Assembly (NCBI RefSeq): GCF_000152725.1
Contig: NZ_CH724131.1
Coordinates: 632,680-696,679 of the forward strand
From: Pseudooceanicola batsensis HTCC2597
GTDB taxonomy: Bacteria > Pseudomonadota > Alphaproteobacteria > Rhodobacterales > Rhodobacteraceae
DNA length: 64,000 nucleotides
Reading direction: 5' to 3'
The notes under the pieces were generated by a model. It searched no databases. It was not told the origin of the DNA and was given only the letters and a program-made list of their open reading frames with translations. Numbering within the stretch: the first letter of the stretch is position 1; each line of letters begins with the position of its first letter. Made by a program: the position numbers and the translations under genes. Shown here in pieces: positions 54,217 to 63,700 of the stretch.

Positions 54217-55746
54217 ATGCTCTCCGTCTTCGACAAGGGGCCCTTCGCACCCTGCCCCGCGCCCTTCAACCTCGCCGCCTATGTCCTGTCCCATGCGGAC
54301 CGGCTGGCCGACAAGGTGGCACTGTCGGTGGTGGGGCTGTCGGGCGCCGAGCGCTGGTCCTATGCCCGGCTTCAGGCCGCGGTGCGCGGCACGGGGACCG
54401 GGCTGCTGCAGGCCGGCTTCGAACCGGGTGACATCCTGATCATGCGCCTCGGCAATACCGTCGAATTTCCCATCGCCTATCTCGGGGCCATCGCCGCCGG
54501 TCTGGTGCCGGTCCCGACCTCGTCGCAACTGACGGCGCGCGAGGTGCAGAAGATGATCGAGGGGCTGCGGCCCGCAGGGATCCTGCGCGACCCTTCGGTG
54601 CCCTGTCCCGAGACCGCTCTGCCGGTCCTGGACACCGCGGAACTTCTGGCGATGCGCGACCTGCCGCCCGTCGACTGGGCCATGGGCGATCCGGACCGTC
54701 TGGCCTATATCGTCTACACCTCGGGCACCTCGGGCAAGGCCCGCGCGGTCATGCATGCGCATCGCGCCATCTGGGCCCGCCGCATGATGCACGAGGGCTG
54801 GTACGGCCTGACCGAAGCCGACCGGCTGATGCATGCGGGGGCCTTCAACTGGACCTATACGCTGGGCACCGGGCTGATGGACCCCTGGTCCGTGGGCGCC
54901 ACGGCCCTGATCCCTGCGGAAGGGGTCGCGCCCGAGGCGCTGCCGCTGCTCATGAAGCGTCACGAGGCGACGATTTTCGCAGCGGCGCCAGGGGTCTATC
55001 GGAAGATCCTGAACCATCATGAATCGCTCGTTCTGCCAAGGCTGAGGCACGGTCTGACCGCCGGCGAGAAGATCTCGGACCAGGTGCGGCAGAACTGGAG
55101 AAATGCCGGTGGCGGAGAGCTTTACGAGGCATTCGGGATGTCCGAATGCTCGACCTTCATCTCGGGCTCTCCCTCGGCGCCCGCTTCCCCCGGTGCGCTC
55201 GGCCGGCCGCAGATCGGCCGCCGTGTCGCCATTCTGGATCCCGAGGGCGCGCCCGTCCCGCTGGGCGAGGAAGGCGTCATTGCCGTGCACCGGGACGACC
55301 CCGGCCTGATGCTCGGCTACCACGGCGCGCAGGACGAGGCCGAGGCCCGGATGCAGGGCGAGTGGTTCCTCACCGGCGATCACGGCAGGATGGACGCGGA
55401 GGGCCAGGTCACCTACATGGCGCGCGCCGACGACATGATGAACGCCGGCGGCTACCGCGTCTCGCCGCTCGAGGTCGAGGCGGCCCTCTCCGACCTCCCC
55501 GGCATCACCGAGATCGGCGTGACGGATTGCGAGGTCAAGGCGGACGCCAGGCTGATCATCGCCTTCTACACTGCACAAGAGCCGCTGGACGAGGCGGGTC
55601 TGAAGATCGCCGCGACCGAACGGCTGGCCCGGTACAAGCAGCCGAGGGCCTTCGTGCATCTGCCCGAACTTCCCCGCAATCCGAACGGAAAGCTGCTGCG
55701 ACGGGCGCTGCGGGACATCTGGAGCGCACAGAGGGAGGCCCCATGA
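54217..55746 (+). CDS. AMP-forming acyl-CoA ligase (benzoate-CoA ligase-like)
   Basis: A 509-residue ANL-superfamily enzyme. Motifs: P-loop YTSGTSGKAR near 166, YEAFGMSEC near 305, GEWFLTGDHGRMD, GYRVSPLEVE and the catalytic lysine in NPNGKLLRR near 493. The substrate is a carboxylic acid, possibly aromatic, but no ring-degradation genes are nearby. First gene of an operon with DUF1330 and FrnE-type genes, all coupled or two bases apart. Confidence 0.87.
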   Translation: MLSVFDKGPFAPCPAPFNLAAYVLSHADRLADKVALSVVGLSGAERWSYARLQAAVRGTGTGLLQAGFEPGDILIMRLGNTVEFPIAYLGAIAAGLVPVPTSSQLTAREVQKMIEGLRPAGILRDPSVPCPETALPVLDTAELLAMRDLPPVDWAMGDPDRLAYIVYTSGTSGKARAVMHAHRAIWARRMMHEGWYGLTEADRLMHAGAFNWTYTLGTGLMDPWSVGATALIPAEGVAPEALPLLMKRHEATIFAAAPGVYRKILNHHESLVLPRLRHGLTAGEKISDQVRQNWRNAGGGELYEAFGMSECSTFISGSPSAPASPGALGRPQIGRRVAILDPEGAPVPLGEEGVIAVHRDDPGLMLGYHGAQDEAEARMQGEWFLTGDHGRMDAEGQVTYMARADDMMNAGGYRVSPLEVEAALSDLPGITEIGVTDCEVKADARLIIAFYTAQEPLDEAGLKIAATERLARYKQPRAFVHLPELPRNPNGKLLRRALRDIWSAQREAP

Positions 55747-56162
55747 GCCAGGACATCATCGAACGTCTCGTCGAGACGCATGGCGAGGACGGTGCCGTAC
55801 CGTCGCGGGGGGACTGGGCCACCATTCTCGACATGCCGGGAAACGAGCCCATATTCATTCTCAATCTGCTGGCCTTCGAGCCGCAGACCGGGCAGGCGAG
55901 CTTTGGTCAGTACCTCCACGGAGTCGCCCCTGCCATCGCCGCCGCCGGCGGAGAACAGGTGTTCTTCGGCCCCGCGGGACTGAGCTACGGGACCGGGGGC
56001 GACACGCGCTGGGATGCGGCGATGTTGATGAAATACCCCTCGCCCCAGGCGCTTGCGAACATGTGGCTCGACCCGGATTTCATCGAAGCGCATCAATCCC
56101 GCGGGGATGGTCTGGCCAAGTCGCTGGTGCTGGTCATTCCGGCGGAACAGGCAAGGATATGA
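55743..56162 (+). CDS. DUF1330-like small protein
   Basis: A 139-residue protein with a ferredoxin-like dimeric alpha/beta-barrel pattern: FILNLLAFEP, FGQYLHGVAPAIAAAGGEQVFFG, WDAAMLMKYPSPQALANMWLDPDF. This matches DUF1330. Such proteins are small enzymes or binding proteins of unclear role. The start overlaps the ligase stop (ATGA). Confidence 0.8.
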   Translation: MSQDIIERLVETHGEDGAVPSRGDWATILDMPGNEPIFILNLLAFEPQTGQASFGQYLHGVAPAIAAAGGEQVFFGPAGLSYGTGGDTRWDAAMLMKYPSPQALANMWLDPDFIEAHQSRGDGLAKSLVLVIPAEQARI

Positions 56163-56163
56163 C

Positions 56164-56817
56164 ATGGAAAACGGCATGGCGGTGAAACTCGACATTCTCT
56201 CCGACCCGATCTGCCCCTGGTGCTACATCGGCAAGGTGCAGCTCGAGCGGGCGCTGGAGGAACGGCCCGAGAATCCGTTCGTGATCGAATGGCACCCGTT
56301 CCAGCTCAATCCCGACATGCCGCGCGAGGGCATGGACCGCCGCGCCTATCTGCGCGGCAAGTTCGGGGACCGTGCCGATGACGTCTACGGCAAGATCGCC
56401 ACGCATTTCGAGGAAATCGGGCTCGAGGCGAATCTCGACGCCATCCAGCGCACGCCGAACACGCTGGATGCGCACCGCATGATCCACTGGGCCGGGATCG
56501 AGAAACGCCAGTCCGAGATGGTGGATGCCCTCTTCCGCGCCAACTTCGTCGAGGGGCGCGATATCGGCGACCGCGACACGCTGGCCGATCTTGCCGACGG
56601 TATCGGAATGGACGCCTCGGTCGTGCGCCGTCTGCTGGACAGCGATGCCGACGAGCAGATGATCCGCGACCGCGACGTGCATTCCCGCGAGATGGGGGTG
56701 AATGCGGTGCCGACCTTCGTGGTGGCCAGCCGCCATGCCGTCCCGGGGGCGCAACCGCCGGACCTCTGGCTCAAGGTGATCGACGAAATCACGGTAACCC
56801 CCGGCCAGCCCGACTGA
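56164..56817 (+). CDS. DsbA-family oxidoreductase, FrnE-like
   Basis: A 217-residue thioredoxin-fold protein with the redox motif Cys17-Pro-Trp-Cys20 in DPICPWCYIGK, then helical insertion and the cis-proline loop NAVPTFVV. No signal peptide, so it acts in the cytoplasm as FrnE/2-hydroxychromene-2-carboxylate isomerase-type proteins do. One base after the DUF1330 stop. Confidence 0.9.
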   Translation: MENGMAVKLDILSDPICPWCYIGKVQLERALEERPENPFVIEWHPFQLNPDMPREGMDRRAYLRGKFGDRADDVYGKIATHFEEIGLEANLDAIQRTPNTLDAHRMIHWAGIEKRQSEMVDALFRANFVEGRDIGDRDTLADLADGIGMDASVVRRLLDSDADEQMIRDRDVHSREMGVNAVPTFVVASRHAVPGAQPPDLWLKVIDEITVTPGQPD

Positions 56818-56949
56818 GCCGCCGCGGGCCGCCGGCTCGGCACACCACGAAAATGCAGGATCCGCACTTGCCGGATTCGCGGGGCCGCGCCCCGTGGCCA
56901 CGCCGGACCGCCCGTGCTAGCAGAGGCCGTCCCGGAGACCGGAGCCTCC

Positions 56950-58173
56950 ATGTCCAGCCGCATTTCCCAGTCAGAATTCATTGCCATGATGGCGATGCTG
57001 GTCGCCACCGTCGCCTTTTCCATCGACAGCATGCTGCCGGCGATGCCCCAGATCGCCGAAGAGCTGACGCCCGAGGCCCCGAACCGCGCCCAGCTGGTCC
57101 TGTCGGGGTTCCTGGTCGGCATGGGGCTGGGCACGCTCTTTACCGGCCCCTTGTCGGATACCTTCGGCCGCAAGGCGGTGGTCAACTTCGGAGCGGCCCT
57201 CTACATCCTGGGCGCCGTGCTGGCCTGGGCCGCCCCCTCGCTCGAGCTGATGGTGGCGGCCCGCGTGATGCAGGGCGTCGGGGCGGCCGGCCCGCGCATC
57301 GTGTCGCTGGCCATCGTGCGCGACCTGCATGTCGGACGCGCCATGGCGCGGATCGTGTCCTTCATCATGGTCGTCTTCACCATCGTGCCGGCCCTCGCCC
57401 CGCTGATCGGGACGCTGATCATCGACCTGGGCGGCTGGCGGTCGATCTTCCTCGCCTTCCTGATCTTCGCGACCATCTCGACGCTCTGGGTGAACCTGCG
57501 GCTCGATGAACCGCTGCCGCCCGCGCAGCGCCGGCCCTTCCGTCTGTCGGGCTTTCGCGAGGCCCTGACCGAGATGATGGCGATCCCGATGGTCCGAGCC
57601 TCGATCTACGTGCAGACCCTTGTCTTCACCGTGCTCTTCACCTCGATCTCGCTGATACAGCAGAGTTTCGACGTGATCTTCGACCGGGCCGAGAACTTCG
57701 CGCTCTATTTTTTCATCATTGGGATCTTCTGCGCGACCTCGTCGCTGGTGAACGCCGCCTTCGTCATGAAACACGGGATGCGGGCGATCATCTCGCTGTC
57801 GATCACCGTGACCTTCGTTCTGACGCTCGTCATTCTCGGCCTGCAGTTCATCGGTCTCGGCGACACGGCGGTTTTCTGGATCTACGTCTTCTGGCAGATG
57901 ACGCTCTTCTACCAGATGGGCCTGACCGTGGGGAACCTGAACGCGCTCGGGATGGAGCCGCTGGGACATATCGCGGGGCTCGCCGCTTCGGTCATCGGGG
58001 CCATCGCCACGATCATCGCCGCCGTCGTCTCGACCGTCGTGGCGCAGCTTTTCAACGGCACGCTCTTTCCGCAGCTCGTCGCGACGCTGATCTTCCTCGG
58101 CCTCTGCATTCCCGTCCTGATCCGCATGCGCCGGCTGGACAGGCCCAACCGGCCAGCCGCGCCCGAAAAGTGA
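56950..58173 (+). CDS. Bcr/CflA-type MFS drug transporter
   Basis: A 407-residue protein with about 12 membrane helices. MFS motif A reads GPLSDTFGRKAV between helices 2 and 3, and the GxGAAGPR segment after helix 4 (MQGVGAAGPRIVSLAIVRD) is characteristic of Bcr/CflA drug-proton antiporters. The start at 56950 was chosen over an upstream ATG 12 codons earlier because GGAGCC lies before it. It may be the last gene of the ligase operon, 132 bases downstream. Confidence 0.88.
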   Translation: MSSRISQSEFIAMMAMLVATVAFSIDSMLPAMPQIAEELTPEAPNRAQLVLSGFLVGMGLGTLFTGPLSDTFGRKAVVNFGAALYILGAVLAWAAPSLELMVAARVMQGVGAAGPRIVSLAIVRDLHVGRAMARIVSFIMVVFTIVPALAPLIGTLIIDLGGWRSIFLAFLIFATISTLWVNLRLDEPLPPAQRRPFRLSGFREALTEMMAIPMVRASIYVQTLVFTVLFTSISLIQQSFDVIFDRAENFALYFFIIGIFCATSSLVNAAFVMKHGMRAIISLSITVTFVLTLVILGLQFIGLGDTAVFWIYVFWQMTLFYQMGLTVGNLNALGMEPLGHIAGLAASVIGAIATIIAAVVSTVVAQLFNGTLFPQLVATLIFLGLCIPVLIRMRRLDRPNRPAAPEK

Positions 58174-58279
58174 CGCCCCAGCGAGATCGCGGTGCCGCGC
58201 CGGGGCCTGGTTTCTTTCCCACGGATCGGGAATGGGCTAACAAGCGGACAAAGCCACGCAAATCCTCGAGGGGGTCGTC

Positions 58280-59494
58280 ATGAGCAAGATCAAGGTCGAA
58301 AATCCGATAGTCGAAATGGACGGCGACGAGATGACCCGCATCATCTGGGCCTTCATCAAGGAAAAGCTGATCGAGCCCTATCTGGACATCGACCTGCTCT
58401 ACTACGACCTCGGCATCGAGGAACGCGACAGGACCGAGGACCAGATCACCATCGACGCCGCGGAAAAGACCAAGGAGGTCGGCGTGGCGGTCAAATGCGC
58501 CACGATCACGCCCGACGAGGCGCGGGTCGAGGAATTCGGCCTCAAGAAGATGTGGAAATCGCCCAACGGCACGATCCGCAACATCCTGGGCGGGGTGGTC
58601 TTCCGCCAGCCCATCATCTGCCGCAACGTGCCCCGCCTCGTCCCCGGCTGGACCAAGCCCATCGTCATCGGCCGCCACGCCTTCGGCGACCAGTACAAGG
58701 CCACCGACATGAAGTTCCCCGGCCCCGGCAAACTGACGATGAAATTCGTCGGCGACGACGGGACCGAGATCGAACACGAAGTCTATCAGGCCCCCTCGAG
58801 CGGCGTCTACATGGGCATGTACAACCTCGACGACTCGATCCGCGACTTCGCGCGCGCCTCGCTCAACTACGGGCTGCAGCTGGGCTGGCCGGTCTACCTG
58901 TCGACGAAGAACACCATCCTCAAGCAATACGATGGCCAGTTCCTGCAGATCTTCCAGGAGGTGTTCGAGCAGGAGTTCGAGGAAGAGTTCAAGAAAAAGA
59001 AGATCTGGTACGAGCACCGCCTGATCGACGACATGGTGGCCTGCTGCATGAAGTGGAACGGCGGTTTCGTCTGGGCCTGCAAGAACTACGACGGCGACGT
59101 GCAGTCCGACACGGTGGCGCAGGGCTTCGGCTCGCTCGGCCTGATGACCTCGCAACTGCGCACCCCCGATGGCAAGATCGTCGAGGCCGAGGCCGCGCAC
59201 GGCACAGTCACCCGCCATTATCGCCAACATCAGGCCGGAGAGGCGACCTCGACCAACTCGATCGCCTCGATCTACGCCTGGACCGGCGGGCTCAAGCACC
59301 GGGCCGAACTGGACGGCAACGCCGCCCTGCTGAAGTTTGCGATGACGCTGGAAAAGGTGATCGTCGAGACGGTGGAGGACGGGCACATGACCAAGGACCT
59401 GGCCCTTCTGGTCGGCCCGGATCAGGGATGGCTGACCACCATGGGGTTCCTTGAGAAGATCGACGAGAACCTGGACAAGGCCCTGGCCGGATAA
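58280..59494 (+). CDS. icd: NADP-dependent isocitrate dehydrogenase
   Basis: A 404-residue dimeric, eukaryote-type IDH. It opens [19 protein letters not shown], with [33 protein letters not shown] (isocitrate-binding) and [25 protein letters not shown] (metal-binding Asp). TCA cycle step isocitrate to 2-oxoglutarate. A hairpin 20 bases after the stop can terminate its message. Confidence 0.97.
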   Translation: MSKIKVENPIVEMDGDEMTRIIWAFIKEKLIEPYLDIDLLYYDLGIEERDRTEDQITIDAAEKTKEVGVAVKCATITPDEARVEEFGLKKMWKSPNGTIRNILGGVVFRQPIICRNVPRLVPGWTKPIVIGRHAFGDQYKATDMKFPGPGKLTMKFVGDDGTEIEHEVYQAPSSGVYMGMYNLDDSIRDFARASLNYGLQLGWPVYLSTKNTILKQYDGQFLQIFQEVFEQEFEEEFKKKKIWYEHRLIDDMVACCMKWNGGFVWACKNYDGDVQSDTVAQGFGSLGLMTSQLRTPDGKIVEAEAAHGTVTRHYRQHQAGEATSTNSIASIYAWTGGLKHRAELDGNAALLKFAMTLEKVIVETVEDGHMTKDLALLVGPDQGWLTTMGFLEKIDENLDKALAG

Positions 59495-59504
59495 AGCGTT
59501 CTGA

Positions 59505-59536
59505 AAAAGAAAAGGCAGCCGGATCAACCGGCTGCC
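59505..59536. terminator. Bidirectional terminator between icd and pfpI-type gene
   Basis: GGCAGCCGG (59514-59522) and CCGGCTGCC (59528-59536) form a perfect nine-pair stem. On the minus strand it is followed by TTTTCTTTTT, a good terminator for the PfpI-type gene. On the plus strand the following CATCGTTCTGTT is weaker for icd. Confidence 0.88.
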
Positions 59537-59560
59537 CATCGTTCTGTTATCTGTAGGACG

Positions 59561-60121
59561 TCACGCCGCTGCGCGGTCGTGCTTGCCCTCCTGCACCTCT
59601 TCGATGATCTTCGACACGAAGGCGTCGAGGTCGTCGGGCTTGCGCGAGGTGACGATCCCCTTGTCGGTCACGACCTCGCTGTCCTCCCACTGGCCGCCGG
59701 CATTGACGAGATCCGTCTTGATCGACGGGAAGGAGGTCACCTTGCGCCCCTTCACGACGCCGGCTTCGACCAGCATCCAGGGGCCATGACAGATCGCCGC
59801 GACGACCTTGCCGGCATTGTGCATCTTCTTCACGAATTCAACGGCTTCCGGCTTGGTCCTCAGGATGTCCGGGTTGATCTGACCGCCAGGCAGAACGATC
59901 GCGTCGTAATCATCGGGCGACACGTCCGAAACCGCGTGGTCGACCTCGGCGTCCTGGCCCCAGTCGGTCTTGTCCCAGCCGCGGATCGTCTCGCCATCGG
60001 GAGAGACCACATGGACGGTGGCGCCGGCCGCGCTCAGTTTGTCGCGGGGCACTTCCAGTTCGCTCTGTTCGAAACCGTCGGTGGACAGGATGATGATGCG
60101 GGCTTGCTTGATGTCGGGCAT
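59561..60121 (-). CDS. PfpI/DJ-1 family protein
   Basis: A 186-residue type 1 glutamine amidotransferase-like protein: Cys111-His112 in AAICHGPWML and Glu21 in EQSELEVPRDK form the usual site. Relatives (YhbO, PfpI) act as deglycases or stress proteins. GGAGG precedes the ATG. It is convergent with icd across the shared terminator. Confidence 0.9.
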   Translation of the reverse strand: MPDIKQARIIILSTDGFEQSELEVPRDKLSAAGATVHVVSPDGETIRGWDKTDWGQDAEVDHAVSDVSPDDYDAIVLPGGQINPDILRTKPEAVEFVKKMHNAGKVVAAICHGPWMLVEAGVVKGRKVTSFPSIKTDLVNAGGQWEDSEVVTDKGIVTSRKPDDLDAFVSKIIEEVQEGKHDRAAA

Positions 60122-60266
60122 TCTTGCCTCCGTATGCTCTGGGTATCGGGCCGCCTCGGGCCCTTCGTTCCGTCAACACGCGCCTTGCCTGCCCGGTTCC
60201 TGGGCATCGCGACGGAACACCGCGCCGCCAGCGCATTCCCGCTCGACACCGCGAGGCGGGAGCAGC

Positions 60267-60905
60267 ATGTTCCGGGCCATGCCCGCACCGTTCCCGATCC
60301 CGACCGAATACCGACACAAGCACACCTGGCTCGAGGATGCGCAGGGGCTGACGATCTCGCTGCTCGCCGCGGGCACGGGCGTCACCTTCCTCGCCGCGCT
60401 CGGCTTCATCACCGGGCAGACGGCGGGCATCGCCCTGATCATCTCGTACCTCTCGGGATGGAGCTTCGGCCTCGCCTTCTTCGTGGTCAACCTGCCCTTC
60501 TACGCCTTCGCCTGGAAGCGTCTCGGCGCCGAGTTCACGCTCAAGTCGATCCTCTGCGTCTGTGTTCTGTCGCTGCTGGTCGACTACCTGCCCCTGGGCC
60601 TCAGGTTCGACTATCTCGACCCGGTGCTCGGTACCGCGATCTTCGGCGTGCTCACGGGCTTCGGCCTGTTGGGCGCCTTCCGCCACAAGGGATCGCTCGG
60701 TGGCCTGGGCGTGGTGGCGCTGATGATCCAGGACCGCACCGGCTTCCGCGCGGGATACGTCCAACTGGCGGCCGACGCGCTGATCTTCCTGGCGGCGGTC
60801 TTCCTGTTCGAGACGCGGGTGGTGCTGTTCTCTCTCTTCGGGGCGGCGGTGCTGAATGCGGTGATCGCCTTCAACCACGATCGCGACCGCTATATCGCCG
60901 ACTGA
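60267..60905 (+). CDS. YitT-like membrane protein
   Basis: A 212-residue protein with five or six hydrophobic segments (for example LLAAGTGVTFLAALGFIT, LAFFVVNLPFYAFAW, LIFLAAVFLF). The opening around GTGVTFLAALGF and the LRFDYLDPVLGTAIFGVLTGFGLGL-type segment resemble the YitT/DUF161 family. Substrate and role unknown. GGCGGGAG precedes the ATG. Confidence 0.8.
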   Translation: MFRAMPAPFPIPTEYRHKHTWLEDAQGLTISLLAAGTGVTFLAALGFITGQTAGIALIISYLSGWSFGLAFFVVNLPFYAFAWKRLGAEFTLKSILCVCVLSLLVDYLPLGLRFDYLDPVLGTAIFGVLTGFGLLGAFRHKGSLGGLGVVALMIQDRTGFRAGYVQLAADALIFLAAVFLFETRVVLFSLFGAAVLNAVIAFNHDRDRYIAD

Positions 60906-60908
60906 CGC

Positions 60909-62015
60909 TCAGGGCCGGGAGACCTGCCCGCCCCCCACCGACATCCTGACCCCGGTTGTCGAGGGGCACGAGGTCGGCAGCCCGCGCGCCACCCGCACGG
61001 CGAGATAGCCGAAGGCCTGCGCCTCGAGCATGTCCCCGTCGAGCCCGGCCTCCTCGACCGGCAGGACCGGACAGTCGAGCGAGACCGACAGCATCTCCAT
61101 CAGCACCGGGTTCTTCCGGCCGCCGCCGGTGACGAACAGCCGGTCCGGCGCTTCCGGGCAATGTTCCATGCCCCGCAGCACGGCGGCGGCGGCCATTCCG
61201 GTCAGTGTCGCCGCCGCATCCGCATCCCCCAACTCGCCGACCAGCGACATCATCTCGGGAAAGGCGTTCCTGTCCAGCGACTTGGGCGGGATGCGCGAAA
61301 AATAGGGATCGTCGAGGAAAAGCTCGAGCGCGCCGGTCTCGACCCGCCCCGTCATGGCCAGCTTGCCGTCCTCGTCATAGTCCAGACCGCGGCGCGCCAG
61401 CAGCAGATCGTTGATCGGCGCATTCGCGGGGCCGGTGTCGAAGGCAAGGACCGCGCCCTCGTCCTCGGGCCGCGCGATCCGCGGATCGACCCAGGTGAGG
61501 TTGCCGACGCCGCCCATGTTGAGAAAGACCAGCGGCGCGCCGGCCCCGATCCAGCGCGCGCAGGCGTGATGGAAGAACGGCACCAGCGGCGCCCCCTCGC
61601 CGCCCAGCTCCACATCCGACGTGCGGAAATCCCAGACCACCGGCAGCCCCAGATCCGCGGCGAGCGTATCGCCCTCGCCCACCTGATGCGTGCCGCGTCC
61701 GCGGGGATCATGCGCCAGCGTCTGCCCGTGAAAGCCCGCGATCTCGACGTCGCGGAACCGGCCCATCAGCTCCCGGTGCGCCGCCATCACCACCCGGTTG
61801 GCCGGGGCCACGCCCGGATCGTTCGGCCACTGCCCGAGCGCCCGGTGCAGCACCGCGCGCTCCTCGGGGGTGTAGGGCCGGTAGTCGCTTTCGCCGAAGC
61901 CCAGGATCTCGACCCCGTCGGTCACCACGACCGCCGCGTCCACCCCGTCCAGAGAGGTGCCCGACATCGCCCCCAGGGCGCGCACCGGCCCTTTCTTGAT
62001 CCCTGCCTTCGACAC
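60909..62015 (-). CDS. anmK: Anhydro-N-acetylmuramic acid kinase
   Basis: A 368-residue ASKHA kinase recycling cell-wall anhydro-MurNAc to MurNAc 6-phosphate. Signature [14 protein letters not shown] near residues 15-28, [20 protein letters not shown], and [10 protein letters not shown]. The start is a GTG at 62015 with AAGGA upstream. It is divergent from tyrS across 64 bases, the usual neighbour in Rhodobacteraceae. Confidence 0.94.
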   Translation of the reverse strand: MSKAGIKKGPVRALGAMSGTSLDGVDAAVVVTDGVEILGFGESDYRPYTPEERAVLHRALGQWPNDPGVAPANRVVMAAHRELMGRFRDVEIAGFHGQTLAHDPRGRGTHQVGEGDTLAADLGLPVVWDFRTSDVELGGEGAPLVPFFHHACARWIGAGAPLVFLNMGGVGNLTWVDPRIARPEDEGAVLAFDTGPANAPINDLLLARRGLDYDEDGKLAMTGRVETGALELFLDDPYFSRIPPKSLDRNAFPEMMSLVGELGDADAAATLTGMAAAAVLRGMEHCPEAPDRLFVTGGGRKNPVLMEMLSVSLDCPVLPVEEAGLDGDMLEAQAFGYLAVRVARGLPTSCPSTTGVRMSVGGGQVSRP

Positions 62016-62079
62016 GGTCTTTTCCTTGTCCTGCCTGCCGCCTATAGAGTGCCCTGCACCTCAACCCGGGACAAGAGAC

Positions 62080-63333
62080 ATGACATACCATCCCAAGTCC
62101 GAATTCATGGCCACGATCATGGAGCGCGGTTTCATCGCCGACTGCACCGACTATCAGGCCCTGGACGAGGCCCTGAACAAGGGGATGGTGACCGCCTACA
62201 TCGGCTATGACGCGACCGCGAAGTCCCTGCATGTCGGCCACCTGATGAACATCATGATGCTGCGCTGGCTGCAGAAGACCGGGCATCAGCCGATCACGCT
62301 CATGGGCGGCGGCACGACCAAGGTGGGCGACCCGTCCTTCCGCGCCGACGAACGCCCGCTGCTCTCGCCGGCGCAGATCGGCGAGAACATCGCCGGGATG
62401 CAGCGCGTCTTCGCGCAGTACCTCGACTATGACCGCGAAGCCAATCCCGCGCTCATGCTCGACAATGCCGAATGGCTGGACGGGCTGAACTATCTCGAAT
62501 TCCTGCGCGACATCGGCCGGCATTTCTCGGTCAACCGGATGCTATCCTTCGAGTCCGTGAAATCGCGGCTGGATCGCGAACAGTCGCTCTCCTTCCTCGA
62601 GTTCAACTACATGATCCTCCAGGCCTACGACTTTCTCGAGCTGAACCGCCGCCACGACTGCCTGCTCCAGATGGGCGGCTCGGACCAGTGGGGCAACATC
62701 GTCAACGGGATCGACCTGACGCGCCGGGTGCTCGATACCGAGATCTACGGACTGACCACGCCGCTGCTGACCACCTCCGACGGCCGCAAGATGGGCAAGT
62801 CCGCCAACGGCGCCGTCTGGCTCAGCGGCGAAATGCTGTCGCCTTACGAATTCTGGCAGTTCTGGCGCAACTCCACCGATGCCGATGTCGGACGGTTCCT
62901 GAAGATCTTCAGCGAACTCCCCGTCGAGGAATGCGACCGCCTCGGCGCGCTCGGCGGGTCCGAGATCAACGATGCCAAGGTGATCCTCGCCAACGAAGCG
63001 ACGACGCTCCTGCACGGGGCCGACGCCGCCAGGACCGCCGAGGCGACGGCTCGCGAGGTCTTCGAGAAGGGCGGCATCGGGGGCGACCTGCCGACGCTGG
63101 AACTGACGACCGGAGAGGTCGGCGGCGGCATCTCGGTGGTGCAGCTGCTCGTGCGCACCGGCCTCGCCAGGACCGGCAAGGAGGCCAAGCGCCTCATCGC
63201 GGACAACGGCGCGCGCCTCAACGACGCGCCCCTGACCGATGCGGGCCTCGTGCTCGACGACGCAAGCCTTTCGGCCCCGGTCAAGCTCTCGGCGGGCAAG
63301 AAGCGCCACGCGCTGGTGAAACTCTCGTCCTGA
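62080..63333 (+). CDS. tyrS: Tyrosyl-tRNA synthetase
   Basis: A 417-residue class I synthetase. HIGH motif appears as HVGH in KSLHVGHL near residue 50, [10 protein letters not shown] for tyrosine recognition, and KMSKS as KMGKS near 240. A C-terminal S4 RNA-binding domain begins near 350. tmRNA gene follows about 50 bases downstream. Confidence 0.96.
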   Translation: MTYHPKSEFMATIMERGFIADCTDYQALDEALNKGMVTAYIGYDATAKSLHVGHLMNIMMLRWLQKTGHQPITLMGGGTTKVGDPSFRADERPLLSPAQIGENIAGMQRVFAQYLDYDREANPALMLDNAEWLDGLNYLEFLRDIGRHFSVNRMLSFESVKSRLDREQSLSFLEFNYMILQAYDFLELNRRHDCLLQMGGSDQWGNIVNGIDLTRRVLDTEIYGLTTPLLTTSDGRKMGKSANGAVWLSGEMLSPYEFWQFWRNSTDADVGRFLKIFSELPVEECDRLGALGGSEINDAKVILANEATTLLHGADAARTAEATAREVFEKGGIGGDLPTLELTTGEVGGGISVVQLLVRTGLARTGKEAKRLIADNGARLNDAPLTDAGLVLDDASLSAPVKLSAGKKRHALVKLSS

Positions 63334-63349
63334 CGACGACCGGAGACCG

Positions 63350-63378
63350 TTGAAATCCGCCGCCCCCGGTCCTATATC
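63350..63378 (+). promoter_or_regulatory. Promoter of ssrA
   Basis: -35 TTGAAA (63350-63355), 17-base spacer, -10 TATATC (63373-63378), placed just before the acceptor piece of tmRNA. Transcription should start near 63385. Confidence 0.6.
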
Positions 63379-63384
63379 TGGGCT

Positions 63385-63694
63385 GTCCGGCAACGGACTA
63401 TGGACATAAACGCGCTCGTAATAAGCGGATCGGACCCGGGGGCGGTACCCGGCGGCTCCACCAAATCACCCGTCGTTGGAGGGATCTGGGGCCGAAACAG
63501 GATCGACGGACGTCTAAAGGGGTTTGCTTTGTCCCGGTGAGTTACCACCGTTATCGGTACGCTAAGCATAATTGCCAACGACAATCGTGCTCCGGTCGCT
63601 CTGGCTGCGTAAGCAGTCCGAAAGACCGATCTTTAAGTCCTAGGCTCTAGCAAGTCTGGGCGGGGTTCGCAGGCACCTGGCAACAGAAGCCTGC
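63385..63694 (+). ncRNA. ssrA: Circularly permuted two-piece tmRNA
   Basis: The acceptor piece comes first and ends CGGCTCCACCA at 63463 after a T-arm CGGGGGCGGTACCCG. An intervening segment (63464-63487) is expected to be cut out. The coding piece begins GGGGCCG at 63488, which pairs with CGGCTCC and keeps the G3-U70 alanine identity pair, followed by AAACAGGATCGACGG as in all tmRNAs. The tag frame runs 63574-63612: ANDNRAPVALAA and TAA. The 3' end is marked by hairpin GCAGGC/GCCTGC (63669-63674 and 63689-63694) and ATTTTC. It rescues stalled ribosomes. Confidence 0.96.
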
Positions 63695-63700
63695 ATTTTC

